64,000 bases of DNA from Pseudomonas sp. SID14000 (GCF_002165135.1 NZ_NFZQ01000017.1:22212-86211); one strand, 5' to 3'. Shown: positions 1 through 7,814, numbered from the stretch's first letter. Notes: a model not told the origin generated them from the sequence alone. A program made the numbers and translations.

Positions 1-1
1 C

Positions 2-127
2 ATCAATGCACTTGAAACAGAGCGAAGTGCGATAAGGACTGTTGCGAAAAAGGTAAGTATCGCAGGAGAAGCAATTGGGCTTTCGCCGCAAACCACTACG
101 CTAGACAGCCTGCGCGGTTCCCTGTGA
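2..127 (+). CDS. possible C-terminal end of an unidentified protein (cut by window edge)
   Basis: One plus-strand frame is open for 41 codons from the window edge to a TGA at 125-127, while the other two plus frames close quickly. The translated end is mixed polar and hydrophobic (it contains SIAGEAIGLSPQTT) with no motif I recognise. The stop lies at the border of the REP-like sequence that follows, which is where a gene would be expected to end. The length is too short to prove coding. It could equally be non-coding sequence that happens to be open. Confidence 0.35.
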   Translation: MNALETERSAIRTVAKKVSIAGEAIGLSPQTTTLDSLRGSL

Positions 128-206
128 GAGCGAACACCGGCGCAGCCGATGCCACCCTCCGCGTTGGATTCTTCGCGGCTGAAGCCGCTCCACAGGGATT
201 GCGCCA
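124..206. repeat. REP element (degenerate)
   Basis: This matches the REP at 36118-36205: it has 'aacaccggcgcagcc', then 'ccgcgttggattcttcgcgg' and the 'ctgaagccgctccacag' arm. The left arm is shortened, because 'gagcg' runs directly into 'aacaccgg' without the 'gctttagccgc' part. It therefore looks like a REP that has lost half of one palindrome. Confidence 0.7.
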
Positions 207-250
207 GTTTGCAGGACTTTGCACAAGGCAGTTGTCTCACAAGGGCCTGG

Positions 251-1003
251 TCAGAAGCTGATGAAGGCGTAATACACCGGCGGCTCGTTGGTGGTACGCA
301 AGCCGTGCCCCTGCAAGCTCGCCGTCAGCGCCGCGTCCTCCACATGCAGGGTCCACTCTGCCCGGTCATCCTCCGGTACCTGCGCGAGAACCGCGGCAAA
401 GGCCCCCATGTCCGGCAGGTAGGCAGTAAACCCGTTGCCTTTGAGCGCACTGGTGGTCATGCCCAGCGCCTGGCACACCGCTACCTTGGCGCCGATGTCT
501 TCGCGGTCGGCCTGGCGTGAGGCCTGCACCAGCGCCTCTAGCCCGACATCGACCAGTTGCGTGCCGTGAATCAGCTCCGGCCCCTGCTGCCAGGCTTCTG
601 GCGGGCAGTCCTTGCTGTCCGGCCGCAGCGGGATATGCGGGTTGATTTCCACCGGGTAGATGCGGCAGACCAGCGGGCGCTGGTCATAGATGGTGCACAG
701 GTCGTTGTCGTCGAGGTTGCGGCAGCGCCCGGGGTTGAACGCGGCAAAGGTCACCGACACGCGTACTTCACCGTGTCCGCAGGGCACGGGGTGGGAACGA
801 CGCAACACATGATCACGCTGTTCTACCGGCATGCCAGGGCCGTCCACCACGAAGGCTTCGATCAGCACCACCACCTGGCCGGCGTTGTTCGCCCAGTGGC
901 GCGCTTCGGCCAGGGTCAAGGGCACGTGGTGGCCGGTGCAGCACTTGCCGCAGCCGGTACAGGCGAAGCGCAGGTTGTCGCTCACTAGGCTCCAGGGCTC
1001 CAT
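251..1003 (-). CDS. YkgJ-type cysteine-cluster protein
   Basis: A 250-residue protein of the YkgJ / CxxCxxCC family, predicted to bind zinc or an iron-sulfur cluster; the biochemical role of the family is not settled. The cluster CTGCGKCC is near residue 15, and further cysteines follow in the GRCRNL, DLCTIY and LVCRIYP segments in the middle of the protein. I chose the ATG at 1003 over one 14 codons upstream because the preferred product begins just ahead of the conserved cysteine region. It lies 150 bp downstream of cheV on the same strand. A degenerate copy of its last 60 codons occurs at 2170-2350. Confidence 0.75.
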   Translation of the reverse strand: MEPWSLVSDNLRFACTGCGKCCTGHHVPLTLAEARHWANNAGQVVVLIEAFVVDGPGMPVEQRDHVLRRSHPVPCGHGEVRVSVTFAAFNPGRCRNLDDNDLCTIYDQRPLVCRIYPVEINPHIPLRPDSKDCPPEAWQQGPELIHGTQLVDVGLEALVQASRQADREDIGAKVAVCQALGMTTSALKGNGFTAYLPDMGAFAAVLAQVPEDDRAEWTLHVEDAALTASLQGHGLRTTNEPPVYYAFISF

Positions 1004-1152
1004 TCGTTGACGAAGGCGCGTTGGTGCTTGAACACCTGCTGGCACTGCTCGTGGAGAAACTTCATACGCGATTCCGGCAAGTTACTTGCGAGGGGCGCGA
1101 ATTATGCCCGACTCGGTCCCGACGGCAAGCCGGGAGTTTGTCTGCGAATGTA

Positions 1153-2052
1153 TCAGCGCTCGGCGAACATCACGGCGCGCGCAGCCACTACAAGACAATC
1201 GGTCAGTTCCGGCGAGGAGAACTTGGTAAGAATGGCATTGGCCCCTGCCAGGGTCGCCTTTTCGCTGCTCATGGCGCTGTCCAGCGAGGTGTGCAGCAGT
1301 ATGTACAGGTGCTGGAAATCGGGCGTTTCGCGCAGGGTGCGGGTGAAGGCGTAGCCGTCCATTTCGCTCATTTCGATGTCGGAGACGATCACGTTGATCT
1401 CCTGTGCGGTGCCTTGCAGTTCCAGCAGCACGTTGATGGCGTCCTTGGCACTGCGCGCGGTGTGGCATTCGATGCCGAGGTTGCGCAAGGTGTGCACCGA
1501 CTGCTGCAGGGCTACCTGGCTGTCGTCCACCACCAGGATGTTGGCGGCGGCCAGCAGGCTGACGTCTTCCTCGCTCAAGCTCCGGTGAGGCGGTTCGGGT
1601 AGCGGCGGGGCGATGGCATGGATGACTTTTTCGATGTCCAGCACTTGCACCAGGGTGTTGTCGACCCGGGTCACGCCGGTGATGAACGAGCGGCTGCCTG
1701 AGCCGTAGGGTGGCGGTTTGATGTCGGTGCTCAGGCAATGCACGATGCGGCTGACCGCCTGCACATGCAGACCCTGGCGCGAGCGGCTTATCTCGGTGAC
1801 GATCAGGCAACCGCTGTCCGGGTCGGCCAGCGGCCGTTCGCCAATTGCGCGGGAGAGGTCGATGACCGACAGCGAGTTGCCGCGCAGGGTCGCCACGCCT
1901 TTCACGTGGGGGTGCGATTCGGGCAGCTTGGTCAGCGGCGGGCAGGGGATGATCTCGCTGACCTTGAGCAGGTTGATTGCCATCAACTTGCCGCTGCGCA
2001 GGGTGAACAGCAGCAGGGACAGCGAGTCCGCGCGGGCATTTTGCGTGGCCAT
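1153..2052 (-). CDS. cheV: CheV-type chemotaxis coupling protein
   Basis: A 299-residue fusion of a CheW-like domain (about residues 10-150) and a response-regulator receiver domain (about 171-297). The receiver keeps the acidic pair D176-D177, the phospho-acceptor D225 in VIVSDIEMSEMDG, and the conserved lysine K277 in LTKFSS. CheV proteins couple chemoreceptors to the CheA kinase at the cell pole and are tuned by phosphorylation of the receiver. Pseudomonas genomes usually carry several CheV paralogues, and this one stands away from the main chemotaxis operon. A broken copy of its 3' end lies at 3609-3753, across the Rhs cassette. Confidence 0.88.
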   Translation of the reverse strand: MATQNARADSLSLLLFTLRSGKLMAINLLKVSEIIPCPPLTKLPESHPHVKGVATLRGNSLSVIDLSRAIGERPLADPDSGCLIVTEISRSRQGLHVQAVSRIVHCLSTDIKPPPYGSGSRSFITGVTRVDNTLVQVLDIEKVIHAIAPPLPEPPHRSLSEEDVSLLAAANILVVDDSQVALQQSVHTLRNLGIECHTARSAKDAINVLLELQGTAQEINVIVSDIEMSEMDGYAFTRTLRETPDFQHLYILLHTSLDSAMSSEKATLAGANAILTKFSSPELTDCLVVAARAVMFAER

Positions 2053-2169
2053 GGTGACCTTCGTGGGGAACAGGGAGTAACCGGTTATCGGCCTGTTCGG
2101 GCTTGGCTTTAGTCATTTTGCACAGAGCCTGGGAACGCTCGGGACCCTGTGAGAGCGCGCCGGGCATTG

Positions 2170-2350
2170 TTAGAAGCGGATGAAGGCGTAATACACCGCG
2201 GGCTTGTTGATGGTGCGCAAAGCATGTTCCTGCAAGCTGGCCACCAGCGCCGCTTCCCCTACATCCTGGGTCCACGGCGCCCCGTCATCTTCCTGCCTTG
2301 CGCCGAACCGCGGCAAACGCCCCGGTATCCGGCAGGTAAGCGGTAACAAC
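2170..2350 (-). pseudogene. duplicated 3' fragment of the YkgJ-type gene
   Basis: Base by base this segment aligns with 251-431, the end of the intact YkgJ-type gene. The shared start is 'gaagc[t/g]gatgaaggcgtaatacacc', and the fragment still encodes VYYAFIRF followed by TAA, against VYYAFISF followed by TGA in the intact gene. Identity is roughly 75-80 percent by eye and fades near 2350. The rest of the gene (N-terminal three quarters) is absent. It lies just downstream of the Rhs gene in the same orientation. The divergence argues against a very recent local duplication. Confidence 0.85.
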
Positions 2351-2430
2351 GGTAATAGGTGTCTTACCCTCCGGTATGCAGCAGGGTTTGTGCGTTGTGG
2401 CTCGGTCCTTATTTGAAAGGGGACTATTGC

Positions 2431-3516
2431 TCAGGCAGTGGTGCGTCGGAAGTTAAAATTAACCAATGCCCCGTAGTATTCTCTGCTCTTGCTCGCGGCT
2501 GCCTCTTTGTCTCTGATGCTGGATGCGGCGTCCCTGAAGATTCTATAGTATTTGTGGCCTGCACCGCCGGTAAGCCCTAAGCTTTCGGCATGGGCATGGA
2601 TTCGATTATAAGATCGCGCGCTCATAGTGGTTGGCGATATCTCGGGAGAGTATTTGGCGTAGGACATTCGTTTCGGAATGATCTGAATTTCAGCCCAGAG
2701 CCCATTTGGTGTCGGTAAGACAGCATTTATCCCGGTATATCCGAGAGGGTCTGTCGAAGAATCGATATATTTATACTTTCCGCCCATTTGTTCAATGGCG
2801 CTTACGATTTCAGGTATGACCTTTTTTTTGGCGACAAGTGTATTTCTAGCAATATCTTTAAGACGTGTTGGATCTCCCGCATACTTGCTTTGGGTTTTTT
2901 CCCATGCACGATTCCATGTCTTCTGAGGCGCAGGGAGCCAGCTGGCTCCATAGGTTTTACCAAGGGTTTGCGCAACGTTGTCGATATAAATGTTTGCCGC
3001 ATTGGCTTTGGTAAACATTGTTCGCAGTTTGGCTCGTGCCGTCCACGCATTTATTTTCAGCATTATCGCTTCGCTGAAACGGCCACTGGGGTCGAACAGG
3101 TTTACAGGATCACCTAGCCCATAAGCAAAAGAGTTTATTCCTCCTGGGCCCGTGGGGCTGTAGCTGTCTGGCCTTAAAAATTTCATGAGGGCTGGGCTGA
3201 AAGCGCGATAGCCACGGCCAAGCAGATAAAAACCTGAGTGTTCAAGGCGCTCGCCATTGAACGCTAATAGATACTGCTCCGCGAATGGAGAGTAGCCATA
3301 AGGTGTATATGCTCTGCATTTTGTTTCGTGGGAATATATCTCGAAAAGAATGGTGTCTGATCTGTCTGTGCTGAAAAGTACTGTACTTTTCTCTGAGGTA
3401 TCTTGGCGTTGAGTCGCAAGTGGCAAGCTTTCGTATCGGACGTAGACGATTTTCCCAAACGAAGTGAGCTCGGTGACAAGATGATCGTTTGCATAGAAAC
3501 GTATGTTTTTGGCCAT
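2431..3516 (-). CDS. short Rhs-core protein with RelA/SpoT-like C-terminal domain (putative toxin)
   Basis: A 361-residue protein. Residues 1-145 are the end of an Rhs/YD repeat core: LLAFNGERLEHSGFYLLGRGYRAFSP and the boundary motif GDPVNLFDPSGRF at 135-147. Residues about 200-330 resemble the RelA/SpoT synthetase fold: AWEKTQSKY, RLKDIARNTLV (218-228), GYTGINAVL (259-267), AEIQII (275-280) and GHKYYRIF (320-327). These correspond to the family's KD-x-R, GYR-x-IH, E-x-Q and GH-x-Y elements. In polymorphic toxins this fold makes alarmone-like nucleotides or pyrophosphorylates targets. The N-terminal delivery region of full Rhs toxins is missing. The gene is clearly AT-richer than its neighbours. 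No immunity gene is visible downstream. The start has only a weak ribosome binding site, and the toxin assignment is inference. Confidence 0.65.
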   Translation of the reverse strand: MAKNIRFYANDHLVTELTSFGKIVYVRYESLPLATQRQDTSEKSTVLFSTDRSDTILFEIYSHETKCRAYTPYGYSPFAEQYLLAFNGERLEHSGFYLLGRGYRAFSPALMKFLRPDSYSPTGPGGINSFAYGLGDPVNLFDPSGRFSEAIMLKINAWTARAKLRTMFTKANAANIYIDNVAQTLGKTYGASWLPAPQKTWNRAWEKTQSKYAGDPTRLKDIARNTLVAKKKVIPEIVSAIEQMGGKYKYIDSSTDPLGYTGINAVLPTPNGLWAEIQIIPKRMSYAKYSPEISPTTMSARSYNRIHAHAESLGLTGGAGHKYYRIFRDAASSIRDKEAAASKSREYYGALVNFNFRRTTA

Positions 3517-3608
3517 TGTCAGCGTCCGTAGTAGGCGTATACCTCATTTTGGCCGGTGATACTTTTGCGTCAATCTGGTAGATCTAGCAGTTGACAACTT
3601 CTGCAGCT

Positions 3609-3753
3609 CTAATCTGAGGGCGCCATGGCGTGCGCCGCCACCACCAAGCAGTCGGTCGGCTCCGGCGAGGAGAACTTGGTAAGAATGGCATTGGCCGCGG
3701 CCTGGGTCGCCTTCTCACTGCTCTTGGCGCTGTCCAGCGAAGTGTGCCGCAGG
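3609..3753 (-). pseudogene. duplicated 3' fragment of cheV
   Basis: This segment aligns with about 1156-1299, the 3' end of cheV. Shared strings include 'tccggcgaggagaacttggt', 'aagaatggcattggcc' and 'ggcgctgtccagcga'. The reading frame is not preserved as a full gene, and the 5' two thirds are missing. It lies immediately upstream of the Rhs gene on the same strand. Together with 2170-2350 it shows that the Rhs gene sits inside a second, gutted copy of the cheV - YkgJ gene pair. Confidence 0.85.
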
Positions 3754-3788
3754 CAACCCCAATCAAGCCGGAAAACGTTAACTGACCG

Positions 3789-3826
3789 GCATTAGGGCTT
3801 GCCCCGCTCCCACAGGTACCCCCGCT
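3789..3826. repeat. single REP-like palindrome
   Basis: The sequence 'agggcttgccccgctcccacagg' is a lone, imperfect REP arm downstream of norR. It has no paired inverted copy beside it. Confidence 0.5.
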
Positions 3827-3835
3827 GGTTTCAAC

Positions 3836-5389
3836 TCAACGCAGCCCCAGCCGACGGGCGAGGCGGCTGAGGTTGGCGCGGTCCAGGCCCAGCTCCCGCG
3901 CAGCGGCCGCCCAGTTTTCCTGGTGCCGTTGCAGGCAGGCTTCGATCATCTGGCGCTGGTAGACGTCGACGGCTTCGCGCAGCCCACCCTCGGGTAGCAG
4001 TGCCGCTTGCAAGGGCGCGGCAGGGGAGGGCGGGGGGGCGGGCGTTGCCATTGGACGCAGGTCCAGGTCGATGGCTTCAAGGGTGAGGATGCGTGGCCTG
4101 TTGGGGTGTTGGCCCAGCGCCTTGAGCGCCGAACGACCGATCAGGTGTTCCAGTTCACGCACGTTGCCTGGCCAGCTGTAGGCCAGCAGCGCGGCCTGGG
4201 CTCCGCTGCTCAGGCGCAGGCTGTTCAGGCCCAGGCGTGAACGGTTCTGTTCGAGGAAGTAGCCAGCCAATAGCAGCACATCACGCCCCCGCTCGCGCAA
4301 CGGCGGCACGTGCAGCGGGTACACGCTGAGGCGGTGATAGAAGTCGGCGCGGAAGTTGCCTGTGCGTACTTCTTCTGCCAGGTCGCGGTTGGTGGCTGCG
4401 ATCAGGCGTACGTCCACACGGTGCTCGCGGTCCGAGCCCAGGCGCTGCAACTGACCGCTCTGCAGTACGCGCAACAGCTTGGCTTGCACTGTCAGCGGCA
4501 GTTCACCCACTTCGTCGAGGAACAGCGTGCCGCCATTGGCCAGCTCGAACTTGCCGCGTCGCTCGCCATGGGCGCCGGTGAAGGCACCGCGAACATGGCC
4601 GAACAGTTCGCTTTCCACCAGCGTGTCGGGCAGGGCGGCGCAGTTGAGGCTGACCAGCGGTTTGTCGGCGCGGTTGCTGGCCTTGTGCAGGGCCTGGGCC
4701 ACCAGCTCCTTGCCGACGCCGGTCTCACCGGTGATCAGTACGGTCAGGTCGCTGCCTCCGACCAGGCGGATTTCCTCCACCAGGCGCTTGTGCGCCGGGC
4801 TCTGGCCAATCAGCTCCTTATCCTGGCCGCTGGCCTGGCGGTAGATCTCCGCGCGATGGTGCTCGTCTTCCGCGCGCAGGGCCAGGTTCTCGATGCGCTC
4901 GGCCACGGTGACCGTGGCGGCGGCCAGGCTGGCAAAGGCCTGCAGGGCGTCCAGCTCCAGGCTCTGGAACTGCCCGGGGGTGAGTGCGTCCAGGGTGACC
5001 AGGCCCCAAGGGCGCTCGTCGACCATCAACGGGCAGCCCATGCAGTCATGTACTTCCAGGTTGGCATCGGGGGTGTTGACCAGGCCGTCGTAAGGGTCTG
5101 GCAGCTCGGAGTCGCTGGCGAAGCGGGTGGGTTCCGGGCGGCTGAGCAGGATCTGGAAGCGTGGATGCTCGCTAACCCGAAAGCGTCGGCCCAGGGTATC
5201 GGGGCTCAGGCCGTCCACTGCCAGCGGCACCAGCCACTCGCCGTCCAGGCGCAGCAGCGCGGCGGCATCGCAGGGCAGCAACCCACGCATGGCCTGCAGC
5301 AAGCGGCGGTAGCGTTCCTGGTCGGGCAAGTCGCGGGACAGGTCGCTGACCAAAGGTAGCAGGGTGGTGAGCAGCGGCTTTGCAGTCAT
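3836..5389 (-). CDS. norR: nitric oxide-responsive sigma54 activator NorR/FhpR
   Basis: A 517-residue enhancer-binding protein. The N-terminal GAF domain (about 20-160) keeps residues equivalent to the NO-sensing iron ligands of E. coli NorR: D101, C116 and D134. The central AAA+ domain has Walker A GETGVGKE (221-228), the sigma54-contacting GAFTGA loop (268-273) and Walker B GGTLFLDE (286-293). The C-terminus is a Fis-type helix-turn-helix. It is divergent from hmp with a 154-bp gap that holds an operator-like palindrome and a sigma54-type promoter, so it very likely activates hmp when nitric oxide binds. The P. aeruginosa equivalent controlling the flavohaemoglobin gene is called FhpR. Confidence 0.93.
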   Translation of the reverse strand: MTAKPLLTTLLPLVSDLSRDLPDQERYRRLLQAMRGLLPCDAAALLRLDGEWLVPLAVDGLSPDTLGRRFRVSEHPRFQILLSRPEPTRFASDSELPDPYDGLVNTPDANLEVHDCMGCPLMVDERPWGLVTLDALTPGQFQSLELDALQAFASLAAATVTVAERIENLALRAEDEHHRAEIYRQASGQDKELIGQSPAHKRLVEEIRLVGGSDLTVLITGETGVGKELVAQALHKASNRADKPLVSLNCAALPDTLVESELFGHVRGAFTGAHGERRGKFELANGGTLFLDEVGELPLTVQAKLLRVLQSGQLQRLGSDREHRVDVRLIAATNRDLAEEVRTGNFRADFYHRLSVYPLHVPPLRERGRDVLLLAGYFLEQNRSRLGLNSLRLSSGAQAALLAYSWPGNVRELEHLIGRSALKALGQHPNRPRILTLEAIDLDLRPMATPAPPPSPAAPLQAALLPEGGLREAVDVYQRQMIEACLQRHQENWAAAARELGLDRANLSRLARRLGLR

Positions 5390-5435
5390 ATGGACTCCTG
5401 TAGGTCGATATGACTATACGCCGGGTTGAGTCGTT

Positions 5436-5454
5436 TTGACATGATTGGTGTCAA
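5436..5454. promoter_or_regulatory. palindrome, likely NorR/FhpR operator
   Basis: TTGACA - 7 bp - TGTCAA forms a perfect inverted repeat between norR and hmp, about 30 bp upstream of the sigma54-type promoter. NorR enhancer sites are GT/AC-rich inverted repeats in this kind of position. Assignment is by position and symmetry only. Confidence 0.5.
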
Positions 5455-5480
5455 GCCCTTGATTTTTCTGGAGATAAAAG

Positions 5481-5497
5481 TTGGCACGATTGATGTA
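5481..5497 (+). promoter_or_regulatory. sigma54-type promoter of hmp
   Basis: 'TTGGCACG' is a perfect -24 box. The -12 region 'GATGT' is weaker, keeping the G but lacking the C of the usual GC. It lies 47-63 bp upstream of the hmp ATG, as expected for a gene controlled by a NorR-type activator. Confidence 0.55.
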
Positions 5498-5543
5498 GTA
5501 GCCGGTGCAGTCATTCGAAGCCACAGGCTCAGGAGTTGTTGCA

Positions 5544-6722
5544 ATGCTCAATGCCGAACAACGTGCAATCATCAAGGCCACTGTCCCCCTGCTGGAAAGC
5601 GGCGGCGAAGCGCTGACCACCCACTTCTACAAGATGATGCTCAGCGAGTACCCGCAAGTGCGTCCGCTGTTCAACCAGGCCCACCAGGCCAGCGGTGACC
5701 AGCCGCGAGCCCTGGCTAACGGCGTGCTGATGTATGCCCGCCACATCGACCAGCTGGAGCAGCTTGGCGGCCTGGTCGGCCAGATCATCAACAAGCACGT
5801 TGCCCTGCAGATTTTGCCGGAGCACTACCCGATCGTCGGCAACTGCCTGCTGCGTGCCATCGAAGAAGTGCTGGGCAAGGAAATCGCCACCCCCGCCGTG
5901 ATCGACGCCTGGGGTGCGGCCTATGGCCAGTTGGCCGACATCCTGATCGGTGCGGAAGAAAACCTCTATAAGCAGAAGGAAGAGGCAGAAGGCGGCTGGC
6001 GCGGTACCCGCGAATTCCGCCTGGTACGCCGTGAGCAGGAAAGCAGCGAAATCGTTTCGTTCTACTTTGCCCCGGTGGATGGCAAGCCGGTGCTCAAGGC
6101 CGAGCCTGGCCAGTACATCGGCCTGAAGCTGGATATCGACGGTGCCGAGCAGCGTCGCAACTATTCCCTGTCGGCACTGTGCGACGGCAAGGAATACCGC
6201 ATCAGCGTCAAGCGCGAGGAGAGCGGCAAGGTCTCCAGCTACCTGCACGACGTACTGGCGGTGGGGGATACCCTGCAGCTGTTCCCGCCGGCGGGCGATT
6301 TCACCCTGGTGGCAAGCGAAAAGCCGCTGGTGCTGATCAGCGGTGGCGTGGGTATTACCCCGACCCTGCCAATGCTGCAGGCGGCACTGCAAACTCAGCG
6401 GGAGGTGCATTTCATTCACTGCGCGCGTAACGGCGCCGTGCATGCCTTCCGCGACTGGATCGACGACCTGGCCGAGCGTCATCCGCAGCTCAAGCGCTTC
6501 TACTGCTATGCCGAGCCGCAGGGTGGCGCTTCGGCTGATGCCGTGGGCCTGCTGAGCGAGGACTTGCTGGCCGAATGGCTGCCGCAAGCGCGTGATGTGG
6601 ATGCCTACTTCCTCGGGCCCAAGGGCTTCATGGCGGCAGTCAAGCGCCAGCTGAAGGGCCTGGGCGTGCCAGAGCAGCAGAGCCGCTACGAGTTCTTCGG
6701 GCCGGCGGCTGCGCTGGAGTGA
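5544..6722 (+). CDS. hmp: flavohaemoprotein, nitric oxide dioxygenase
   Basis: A 392-residue flavohaemoglobin that oxidises NO to nitrate using O2 and NAD(P)H. The globin domain (1-140) has the distal tyrosine Y29 (HFYKMM) and proximal haem ligand H85 (NKHVAL), at the same numbers as E. coli Hmp. The ferredoxin-reductase part has the FAD motif RRNYSLS and the NAD-binding GGVGITP. The ATG at 5544 is preferred over an upstream in-frame codon because it follows 'aggag' at a good distance and gives the usual family length. It is controlled by the divergent norR. Confidence 0.96.
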   Translation: MLNAEQRAIIKATVPLLESGGEALTTHFYKMMLSEYPQVRPLFNQAHQASGDQPRALANGVLMYARHIDQLEQLGGLVGQIINKHVALQILPEHYPIVGNCLLRAIEEVLGKEIATPAVIDAWGAAYGQLADILIGAEENLYKQKEEAEGGWRGTREFRLVRREQESSEIVSFYFAPVDGKPVLKAEPGQYIGLKLDIDGAEQRRNYSLSALCDGKEYRISVKREESGKVSSYLHDVLAVGDTLQLFPPAGDFTLVASEKPLVLISGGVGITPTLPMLQAALQTQREVHFIHCARNGAVHAFRDWIDDLAERHPQLKRFYCYAEPQGGASADAVGLLSEDLLAEWLPQARDVDAYFLGPKGFMAAVKRQLKGLGVPEQQSRYEFFGPAAALE

Positions 6723-6730
6723 TGTAGCGC

Positions 6731-6838
6731 CTGTACCGGCCCTTTCGCGGGTAAACCCGCTCCCACAGTGATCGCACAGGTTTTAAACCTTGTGGGGGCC
6801 CTGTGGGAGCGGGTTTACCCGCGAAGAGGCCGGTACAA
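6731..6838. repeat. REP pair (inverted)
   Basis: Two REP units face each other: 'ctgtaccggccctttcgcgg...ccgctcccaca' and 'ctgtgggagcgggtttaccc...gaggccggtacaag'. The outer ends (tgtaccggcc / ggccggtaca) are complementary. It lies downstream of hmp. Confidence 0.9.
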
Positions 6839-6903
6839 GCTTACAGAATATTTATCCCGGCCGTTGGGCCGCACCTCACCTTCCTCCCTATATATAAGGA
6901 GAC

Positions 6904-6945
6904 ATGAAAGCGGCTGTGCAGCTTTCATCTTTAATCCTCCTTTAA
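6904..6945 (+). CDS. possible 13-residue leader peptide
   Basis: A strong Shine-Dalgarno 'aagga' is followed by ATG and 12 further codons reading MKAAVQLSSLILL before TAA. Four of the 13 residues are leucine. The start region can pair with downstream bases (ATGAAAGC with GCTTTCAT; AAGGAG with CTCCTT), which would bury the ribosome binding site. A GC-rich hairpin follows at 6963-7001 with a T-run. The set-up resembles a translated leader ahead of an attenuator, but no biosynthetic operon follows; dsbB is next, 238 bp on. Confidence 0.35.
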   Translation: MKAAVQLSSLILL

Positions 6946-6962
6946 TCACGGTATCCTTCACT

Positions 6963-7014
6963 CCCGGGTGTCGAGGGGCTTGCTCCTGCGCGGCACCCGG
7001 GCAGCCGCTTTTTT
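6963..7014 (+). terminator. GC-rich hairpin with T-run, terminator or attenuator
   Basis: CCCGGGTG (6963-6970) pairs with CACCCGGG (6994-7001), and TTTTTT follows at 7009-7014. The seven bases between stem and T-run are more than in a canonical intrinsic terminator. It could end the leader transcript, act as an attenuator for dsbB, or be the 3' end of a small RNA. Confidence 0.45.
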
Positions 7015-7182
7015 GCCGCCCGGCGTTGAACCGACGTCGTTGCGGCCGGTCTCAGCCACACTGGATAGCCTTGCGCAGCGCTATCACGCCGCTTCCTCGG
7101 CACGCTCAAAGGCCCTGCCCAGCGTGTAGACTTGCGCCAGGCAGGCGGATCACGCTGCCATTATCCATCGAAGGAACCGGCA

Positions 7183-7689
7183 ATGAACGAACAAACATCG
7201 CGCCTGAATCGGGAACGGCGCTTTCTGGTACTGTTGGGCCTGATCTGCATTTCGCTGATCGGTGGCGCCCTTTACATGCAGATTGTCCTGGGCGAGGCAC
7301 CATGCCCGTTGTGCATCCTGCAGCGTTATGCGCTGCTGTTCATCGCCGTGTTCGCCTTCATCGCCGCGGCTATGCCCGGGCGCCGCAGCCTGACCTTCTT
7401 TGAGGCACTGGTGGTGCTCAGCGCCATTGGCGGAATCGTTGCGGCCGGCAACCATGTGTATATACTCGCCAACCCCATGGTCAGTTGTGGCATCGACACC
7501 CTTCAGCCGATCGTGGACGACCTGCCGCTGGCCAAGCTCTGGCCGCTGGTGTTCCAGGTCGACGGCTTCTGCAGCACGCCGTACCCGCCGATCCTCGGCT
7601 TGTCGCTGGCGCAATGGGCGCTGGTGGCATTCGTGCTGACGGCTGTTCTGGTTCCGCTCGGGATCTATCGCAACCGACGCCAGGCTTAG
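7183..7689 (+). CDS. dsbB: disulfide bond formation protein DsbB
   Basis: A 168-residue inner-membrane protein that reoxidises periplasmic DsbA and passes electrons to quinone. It has four hydrophobic segments, the first periplasmic cysteine pair C41-P-L-C44 followed by R48, and the second pair C102 and C130 (VSCGID and GFCSTP). The ATG at 7183 follows 'aaggaacc'; a longer upstream frame has no support. A hairpin with terminal T-run follows. It is upstream of the cyo operon, so its electrons can enter the same quinol pool that cytochrome bo3 oxidises. Confidence 0.93.
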   Translation: MNEQTSRLNRERRFLVLLGLICISLIGGALYMQIVLGEAPCPLCILQRYALLFIAVFAFIAAAMPGRRSLTFFEALVVLSAIGGIVAAGNHVYILANPMVSCGIDTLQPIVDDLPLAKLWPLVFQVDGFCSTPYPPILGLSLAQWALVAFVLTAVLVPLGIYRNRRQA

Positions 7690-7691
7690 AC

Positions 7692-7720
7692 AAAAGTCCC
7701 GAATTGCATGGGGGCTTTTA
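7692..7720 (+). terminator. dsbB terminator hairpin
   Basis: AAAAGTCCC pairs with GGGGCTTTT (one G-U wobble) across a short loop, directly after the dsbB stop codon. Confidence 0.65.
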
Positions 7721-7754
7721 CGCCGCATGAGAAGAGGGAAAATTTGTTCCCCGC

Positions 7755-7768
7755 TTGATCCAGATCAA
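7755..7768. promoter_or_regulatory. ANR (FNR-type) box of the cyo operon
   Basis: TTGAT-CCAG-ATCAA is a perfect match to the FNR/ANR consensus. ANR is known to repress the cyo operon of P. putida under low oxygen. The site is 480 bp upstream of cyoA, so either the cyo transcript has a long leader or the site works from a distance. Apart from this and the inverted repeat at 7815-7829, I see no gene in the 559-bp gap 7690-8248. Confidence 0.75.
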
Positions 7769-7814
7769 CCCGTAGGCCTTGCAGAATGCGGCTTTGGGGC
7801 CTATCAAGCGGGGT

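Noticed and set aside
1082..2275. 397-codon minus-strand frame overlapping cheV
   Set aside because: It is a different frame of the same strand. The cheV frame has complete CheW and receiver domains, and this one has only proline/arginine-rich low-complexity sequence.
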